Below, in pieces: positions 59,325-64,000 of a stretch of DNA of 64,000 nt. This DNA is from Microbulbifer variabilis (GTDB lineage: Bacteria; Pseudomonadota; Gammaproteobacteria; Pseudomonadales; Cellvibrionaceae). Where the stretch lies: positions 1 to 64,000 of the forward strand of contig NZ_JAIVKI010000023.1 of NCBI RefSeq assembly GCF_020524905.1, read 5' to 3'. Every line of letters begins with the position of its first letter. Position 1 is the first letter of the stretch. Under the pieces are notes generated by a model. The model worked only from the letters and a program-made list of their open reading frames with translations, was not told the DNA's origin and made no database searches. The translations under genes and the position numbers were made by a program.

Positions 59325-59539
59325 ATTTATTCTCCCCAACAACTGCAGTCCTTGACGGCCAGGTCAACTTCACGAGTCCCGACTTCATCCCCCGAAGCCA
59401 GGCGCGAAATTATCCTGCCCAACAGGATCGCCCCTATAAATTATGCTGTTCAATGCTGCAAAACCAGCCCGAAATTCGGTCCATGTATCTAGTTAACGAA
59501 CAGCGAAACAACCCCCTCAAAAAATACTAAAAGATATAG

Positions 59540-59567
59540 TTGACAGGTATGACAGGTCCCATAGAAT
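59540..59567 (+). promoter_or_regulatory. Strong sigma70 promoter with tandem TGACAGGT repeats
   Basis: TTGACA (59540-59545, perfect), 16-bp spacer, TAGAAT (59562-59567). Two copies of TGACAGGT (59541-59548 and 59550-59557), nine bases apart, lie across the -35 and spacer and could be a regulator site. Predicted start near 59574. Confidence 0.65.
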
Positions 59568-59573
59568 GACCTC

Positions 59574-59717
59574 AGATTTTGCGGTACAACTGTGTCGCCA
59601 GATCCTCTCCAGCGGGCATGGCCGGCAAGTCAGTTATCCCGCTATTGGCAATTAGATGTTTGCTAAGCGAATACCCTAAGACCCTGGGCCCCCTTGTTTT
59701 TTCGGGGCCTTTTTTTT
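59574..59717 (+). ncRNA. Candidate small RNA between the HTH gene and cca
   Basis: A transcript from the strong promoter would run about 144 nt to a good intrinsic terminator. No reading frame with a ribosome-binding site fits inside the unit: the only plus-strand frame here runs through the terminator. I could not match the sequence to 6S, tmRNA, SRP, RNase P or RsmY/Z-type RNAs. Alternatively it is a long leader for cca, attenuated at the terminator, since cca begins 147 bp further on. Confidence 0.45.
59687..59717 (+). terminator. Intrinsic terminator upstream of cca
   Basis: GGCCCC (59687-59692), an 11-base loop containing a T-run, GGGGCC (59704-59709), then eight consecutive T (59710-59717). 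Confidence 0.8.
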
Positions 59718-59863
59718 ATCTTGCTCAAATCCCAGTCTTTACTTCCCACGTAATCACGTAATGTTGTCTCCCAGTAATTGGTGGACTGTGCCGGAACCAA
59801 TGGATTTATGGCAGTGCAACCCCTTCCCGAAGAATCACTATCTCCAGCTGTGGAGAATTTCAC

Positions 59864-61084
59864 TTGAAGATCTACCTTGTTGGCGGCGCGGTTCGTGACA
59901 AACTGCTCAACCGTCCAGTAACTGAACGAGACTGGGTAGTGGTGGGCACCGATGCCGAACACATGCGCAGTCTCGGCTACAGCCCAGTGGGGAAAGATTT
60001 CCCGGTTTTTCTGCATCCACAAACCGGGGAGGAGTACGCCCTTGCCCGTACAGAGCGCAAAAGCGGGCACGGCTACGGGGGTTTCACTGTCAATGCCACA
60101 GCGGATATCACCCTGGAAGAAGACCTGCTGCGCCGCGATCTCACCATCAACGCCATGGCCGAGACTGAAGACGGAGAGCTAATCGACCCCTACAAAGGCC
60201 AGGAAGACTTGCAGGCCCGCCTGCTGCGCCACGTATCCCCTGCCTTCTCCGAGGACCCCTTGCGTGTATTGCGAGTAGCCCGCTTTGCCGCGCGTTATCA
60301 CCACCTTGGGTTTACCGTCGCCAAAGAAACTATGGCCCTAATGCGGCAGATGGTAGCGGCCGGCGAGGTTGAATATTTGGTTGCCGAGCGAGTTTGGAAA
60401 GAGGTCAGCCGTGCTCTGACTGAACCGGACCCCGATATTTTTTTCCGTGTATTGCGCGAGTGCGGAGCCCTAACCATCCTGCTTCCTGAATTGGAAAACC
60501 TGTTCGGCGTACCCCAACCTCCCAGACACCACCCCGAAGTGGATACCGGCGAGCATGTTTTATTGGCCCTCCACACCGCCCCCGCCGAGCTGCCTGTGCG
60601 TTTCGCCGTCTTACTACACGACCTAGGTAAAGGCCTCACTCCCGATGAAACCCTCCCCAGCCATACCGGTCATGAATCTGCTGGAGTTCCCCTGGTGCAG
60701 GCAGTCTGTGAACGATGGCGTACTCCAAAAGAACTAACTGCTCTGGCTATCGGTGTCTGCGAATACCACCTGCATTGCCACAGGGCATTCGAATTACGCC
60801 CTCAAACCCTTATGAAAATGATCCGCAATCTGGATGCCCTGCGGCGCCCCGAGCGGTTTGAAAACTTCCTGCTCGCCTGTGAGGCAGATGCCCGAGGCCG
60901 TCAAGGCCTGGAGGACCGAGATTACCCACAGGTGAACTACCTGCGTGCCGCCCGCAAAGCGGCAGCTGCGGTAACCGCCGAAGAGTTAATCAAGCAGGGT
61001 TACCAGGGGGCGAAGCTGGGACAAGCGCTGGACCGGGAGCGCATCAAGGCAATTGCCAAAGTTAAGGATAACTTCAGTGCGTAG
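59864..61084 (+). CDS. cca: CCA-adding enzyme (multifunctional CCA protein)
   Basis: Adds or repairs the 3'-CCA of tRNAs. The N-terminal nucleotidyltransferase core starts [23 protein letters not shown], with the catalytic acids in ERDWVVVGT, and [19 protein letters not shown] for base recognition. A C-terminal HD domain ([15 protein letters not shown], and [11 protein letters not shown]) is present, so phosphatase and phosphodiesterase activities are possible. The start is TTG at 59864 with GGAG eight bases before. Length 406 residues. It overlaps the reductase gene by eight bases. Confidence 0.95.
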   Translation: MKIYLVGGAVRDKLLNRPVTERDWVVVGTDAEHMRSLGYSPVGKDFPVFLHPQTGEEYALARTERKSGHGYGGFTVNATADITLEEDLLRRDLTINAMAETEDGELIDPYKGQEDLQARLLRHVSPAFSEDPLRVLRVARFAARYHHLGFTVAKETMALMRQMVAAGEVEYLVAERVWKEVSRALTEPDPDIFFRVLRECGALTILLPELENLFGVPQPPRHHPEVDTGEHVLLALHTAPAELPVRFAVLLHDLGKGLTPDETLPSHTGHESAGVPLVQAVCERWRTPKELTALAIGVCEYHLHCHRAFELRPQTLMKMIRNLDALRRPERFENFLLACEADARGRQGLEDRDYPQVNYLRAARKAAAAVTAEELIKQGYQGAKLGQALDRERIKAIAKVKDNFSA

Positions 61085-61805
61085 TGTATTAATTACCGGC
61101 GCGGCCGCTCGCTTGGGTCGCGCGATTGCCGAAGAACTCCATAAAGATCACCGGGTTGTTATTCACTATCGCAACTCGGCTGATGCTGCCAGCTCTCTGG
61201 TGGATCAACTCAACCAACGCCGCCCCAATTCTGCTATTGCGCTGCACAGTGAATTAAATAGTGCCCAAGCTTGTTCAGAGTTTGCCCAGCGCGCACAAGA
61301 GGCCTGGGGTGGTATCGATGTTCTGGTCAACAACGCCTCAGCATTCCACCCTACACCTGTGGGAGAGGCTACCGAGGAGGATTGGGACCGGCTGGTAGGC
61401 AGCAACCTCAAAGCCCCCTTCTTTCTTACCCAGGCCCTAAAAGAAAGCCTCAGCCAACGGCGGGGCTGCATTGTTAATATGGCGGATATCCACGCCGAGC
61501 GCCCAATGCCCGAACACACTATTTACTGCGCCGCCAAAGCTGGGCTGGTAATGCTGACAAAAAGCCTTGCACTGGAGCTATCGCCCCAGGTTCGGGTCAA
61601 TGCCGTCGCCCCCGGTGCCATTCTATGGCCGGAGCAAGAAGTAACAAATGAAGCCAAAAAAGCACAAATCACCCAGCGCATTCCCCTGGCCCGAACCGGT
61701 GACCCCAGTGATATCGCCAAAACTGTACGCTTCCTCGTCTGCGACGCTCCCTATATCAGCGGCCAGGTTATTGCTGTAGACGGCGGCCGAAGCCTCAATA
61801 TCTAA
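61077..61805 (+). CDS. folM: Pteridine reductase / dihydromonapterin reductase (FolM-like)
   Basis: Short-chain dehydrogenase of 242 residues. The cofactor motif is [15 protein letters not shown], with the arginine in place of the first conserved glycine region that marks pteridine reductases; [15 protein letters not shown] is also characteristic of this subgroup, as is [22 protein letters not shown] holding the catalytic YxxxK. It would reduce dihydromonapterin or dihydrobiopterin with NADPH. The GTG at 61077 has AAGGA eight bases upstream inside the end of cca; the frame opens back to a TTG at 61053. Co-transcription with cca is likely. Confidence 0.85.
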   Translation: MRSVLITGAAARLGRAIAEELHKDHRVVIHYRNSADAASSLVDQLNQRRPNSAIALHSELNSAQACSEFAQRAQEAWGGIDVLVNNASAFHPTPVGEATEEDWDRLVGSNLKAPFFLTQALKESLSQRRGCIVNMADIHAERPMPEHTIYCAAKAGLVMLTKSLALELSPQVRVNAVAPGAILWPEQEVTNEAKKAQITQRIPLARTGDPSDIAKTVRFLVCDAPYISGQVIAVDGGRSLNI

Positions 61806-61909
61806 TTATCCTTAAGCCTCACAGCGATTCAGCCGCCGAGCTTCACTTCAATTTCACCGGTACTCTGGCAGAATGTTTTGTAACTTTCTCTGCCACAAGA
61901 GATTTACCG

Positions 61910-62605
61910 GTGCGCCCCCTGAAAATACTGTTGATAGAAGATAACCCCAGTATCGCTCGTCAGCTTGCCGAGTTCTTGGAAATTGAAGGGTGGCAAATGG
62001 ATTTTGCCCACCGGGGTCGCCAGGGCTTGCATCTGGCGCTGGAACAAATCTTCGATCTGATCATTCTCGACCTGGGCCTTCCAGATATGGATGGCTTAAA
62101 GGTGTGCGAGAAGATCAAGACACAAGCAGCGGTCAATATGCCAATACTGATGTTGACCGCCCGCGATTCGATCGCAGATAAGGAGAGCGGTTTTGGCATT
62201 GGTGCCGATGACTACTTATGTAAACCCTTTGAACCAAGGGAGTTGATATTGCGGTGCCGTGCCCTTGCCCGCAGACACCAACTGCATACCAGTGATGAAA
62301 TCCAAATCGGTGATCTACAAATAAACCAGCGCCAGCAAACCGCTTACAGGGATAAACAACCATTGGCCCTGACAACTATCGGTTACCGCATTCTCGCTTT
62401 GCTCGCCCAAGCCTCACCAGCTCCAGTAAGTCGTTCGGCAATAATCCACCATATTTGGGGTGATGAGCCGCCTAAAACAGACGCCTTAAAATCCCATATT
62501 TATAGTCTGCGCCAAACATTAGATAAGCCTTTCCAGGTTCCTATGTTGAAAACCATTAACAATCTCGGTTATCAGCTGGATGTTGCCAATGCGCGAAACC
62601 AGTAA
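61910..62605 (+). CDS. OmpR-family response regulator
   Basis: Two-component regulator of 231 residues. The receiver domain has the acidic pair E10/D11, phosphorylation site D54 in LIILDLGLPD, the threonine of LMLTARDS and the lysine of YLCKPFEP. The C-terminal winged helix (about 140-228) contains TTIGYRILALLAQASPAPVSRSAIIHHIWGDEPPKTDALKSHIYSLRQTLDK. The start is GTG at 61910 with a poor Shine-Dalgarno sequence. It overlaps the sensor kinase gene by about 17-26 bases. I cannot name the signal. Confidence 0.9.
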   Translation: MRPLKILLIEDNPSIARQLAEFLEIEGWQMDFAHRGRQGLHLALEQIFDLIILDLGLPDMDGLKVCEKIKTQAAVNMPILMLTARDSIADKESGFGIGADDYLCKPFEPRELILRCRALARRHQLHTSDEIQIGDLQINQRQQTAYRDKQPLALTTIGYRILALLAQASPAPVSRSAIIHHIWGDEPPKTDALKSHIYSLRQTLDKPFQVPMLKTINNLGYQLDVANARNQ

Positions 62606-63836
62606 ATTACAAAGAAAGGTTTTCGCTATTTTGGGCGGATTTACTCTACTGCTATGCTTGGTATTTTTTGCCATCTGTATGATGGTTGCCTACGTGGTTG
62701 AAGACCATCTGCTCGATAATTTATTGGCCGGGGAAGTTCGCCACCTCGAACAACAGGCACAATGGCCTGATTCCATTCCAGAGCCTCGCTTACCGTATTT
62801 AACGCTTTACACTAAAGACCAGATAATTCCGCCAGAACTGCGTACTGCCTTGCCCGACCATACAGAAAAAGCTGAATGGTTTAGTGATTCTGAGTTTCAC
62901 TTCCATCTGCGTAGGGTACATTTCTCGGACAACAGCTCTGCAGTTCTCGTGGCTGAAGTTAGTGAATTACTCACTGTTACGAGACAATCCTCACAACTAC
63001 TCTGGCTTTTTGCCTCTGCCTGTGCTTTGACCCTGCTTTTAGCTCTTTACTGCGCTTATCGTATTTCCCATAAAACCATCGCACCTGTTGTAACCCTGGC
63101 TAAAGCTGTTAAACAGCAAATAAATACCGACTCAGAGATTTCCCTGCCCTATAACAATGAACAAGATGAAATCGGCTATTTGGCATCTACCCTGCAAGAA
63201 ACGATTAACCAGCTCAAGCAGACATTGCGCAGGGAAACCGAATTTACCCGGGATACCAGCCATGAGTTGCGCACCGGGCTAACCATACTGAAAGGCACTC
63301 TGACTCTTAGTCAAAACAGGGAAATGACCAAACTTGAAAAAACAGAGCTATTAGAAACCGTTACTAGCATGGAAGAGACCGTTAAAACACTCCTGGCCCT
63401 CGCCCGCTCAGAGTCTTTAAAACCTGAAAATATCCCATTGCGTGCCTTTCTTGAGGAGCGCCTTTTAGTTCAACACCAAGCACTTGCACAAAAGCATTTT
63501 AAGGTTGATTTAAAATTAGGATACAAAGAAAGAGCCCTGGCCAACCGACTCCTGGTAACTCTGCTATTCGATAACTTAATCAGCAATGCTTTACAGCACG
63601 CTTCCAGCCCTGAATTGGTTATTGCCTATAAAGGGGACACACTCTGTTTTGAGAACGCCACGGACAATCAATTAGATCTAGAAACCGCCCTCTTACCCGG
63701 CCAAAAGAAGGATGGCAGTGATGGTATAGGTCAAGGCCTTTTCCTGGCCAAGAGAATCTGTGAAGCCTTAAATTGGACCATCTCTGTCCAATATCGAAAA
63801 AATATTTATCAGTGCGCACTGTCTCTAACACAGTAG
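62589..63836 (+). CDS. Sensor histidine kinase
   Basis: Inner-membrane kinase of 415 residues partnered with the preceding regulator. Two transmembrane segments (about 10-35 and 130-150) bracket a short periplasmic sensor of about 95 residues; a HAMP-like linker leads to the HisKA domain with H225 in DTSHELRTGLTIL, then the N box FDNLISNALQHA and the G box DGIGQGLFLAKRIC. A second ATG, nine bases upstream at 62580, is an alternative start. Nothing after 63836 could be assigned. Confidence 0.9.
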   Translation: MRETSKLQRKVFAILGGFTLLLCLVFFAICMMVAYVVEDHLLDNLLAGEVRHLEQQAQWPDSIPEPRLPYLTLYTKDQIIPPELRTALPDHTEKAEWFSDSEFHFHLRRVHFSDNSSAVLVAEVSELLTVTRQSSQLLWLFASACALTLLLALYCAYRISHKTIAPVVTLAKAVKQQINTDSEISLPYNNEQDEIGYLASTLQETINQLKQTLRRETEFTRDTSHELRTGLTILKGTLTLSQNREMTKLEKTELLETVTSMEETVKTLLALARSESLKPENIPLRAFLEERLLVQHQALAQKHFKVDLKLGYKERALANRLLVTLLFDNLISNALQHASSPELVIAYKGDTLCFENATDNQLDLETALLPGQKKDGSDGIGQGLFLAKRICEALNWTISVQYRKNIYQCALSLTQ

Positions 63837-64000
63837 CTTTCTATGGTTCAGACCATTACCACTAAAACCTACTGTATTCAAGACGCACAGTGAATCGGCA
63901 TCCATGCCTTATACTATCCCGAACGCAGTTTATTCTTTCTTCCTATTTAGCAACTACAATCTCACCTGAATTTCACCTTCCTCCCCTTATTCTCCTACGA
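63837..64000. other. Right edge, nothing recognised
   Basis: These 164 bases show no coding frame, terminator or RNA element that I can support. Confidence 0.5.

Larger units (their letters stand above)
59325..59863. other. Long intergenic region upstream of cca
   Basis: About 540 bp without a protein gene. It contains, on the plus strand, a near-consensus promoter (59540-59567) and an intrinsic terminator (59687-59717) that enclose a roughly 144-nt unit, listed separately as a candidate small RNA. The left part (59325-59539), upstream of the HTH gene, and the right part after the terminator show no recognisable element apart from the cca ribosome-binding site. Confidence 0.5.

Noticed and set aside
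59579..59761. Plus-strand frame of 60 codons in the cca upstream gap.
   Set aside because: It runs straight through the intrinsic terminator and has no ribosome-binding site.

Overview
The window reads as one contiguous, gene-dense chromosomal segment of a gammaproteobacterium related to pseudomonads and Cellvibrionales (a Microbulbifer-like marine bacterium would fit; this is inferred from gene order and protein character, not from a search). Pointers are the tyrS/M23/anmK/erpA block beside a presumed rRNA operon, the argC-side bactofilin, a Mg-type HemB with Lys205/Lys260, a Vfr-type CRP beside coq7 and trp genes, and the murU-amgK / lptD-surA-pdxA-rsmA-apaH block. I saw no complete tRNA, CRISPR array, insertion sequence, prophage or integrase.

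Layout. 1-325: two tandem rRNA-type promoters on the minus strand pointing out of the left edge. 326-7270: tyrS, a MepM-like M23 endopeptidase, anmK, erpA, a bactofilin, a DUF6776-like membrane protein, argC. 7367-15051: ClC transporter, hemJ-like gene, a divergent ThiD-like gene, hemL, a BenE-type transporter with a GntR regulator and a clear inverted-repeat operator, hemB; three haem-pathway genes are thus interspersed with transport genes. 15092-24750: PBP1B, an adenosine-kinase-like PfkB protein, a PAS-GGDEF-EAL protein, a YajG-like lipoprotein, a PCuAC copper chaperone, a TPR lipoprotein and DsbD. 25011-31198: aroQ-accB-accC-prmA, a DUF3426 protein, dusB-fis behind a stringent-looking promoter. 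31343-36574: purH, purD, coq7, an OsmC protein, Vfr.

36687-41668 (minus strand): rpe, a trp leader peptide, trpE, trpG-trpD-trpC. 41688-50422: cell-wall recycling (murU-amgK) divergent from outer-membrane biogenesis (lptD-surA), then pdxA, rsmA, apaH. 50637-52207: an AT-richer, translationally coupled ABC ATPase/permease pair of unknown substrate. 52311-58668: galE, then prkA-yeaH-spoVR, the stationary-phase/stress triad, closed by a perfect 38-bp palindrome and followed by a convergent gene fusing a MerR-like helix-turn-helix to a receiver-like domain. 59325-59863: a long intergenic region with a promoter-to-terminator unit that may encode a small RNA. 59864-63836: cca, folM-like reductase and a two-component system.

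Most genes are core metabolism. The parts most likely to repay attention are the trp leader peptide (40881-40928), the candidate small RNA (59574-59717), the BenE/GntR operator (12091-12126), the HTH-receiver protein next to prkA-yeaH-spoVR, the orphan ABC pair, the degenerate ThiD-like protein, and the hairpin cluster between purH and purD. I found no feature that I can defend as a wholly new system. Start codons were re-chosen where a Shine-Dalgarno sequence or family conservation argued for it, and each case is stated.
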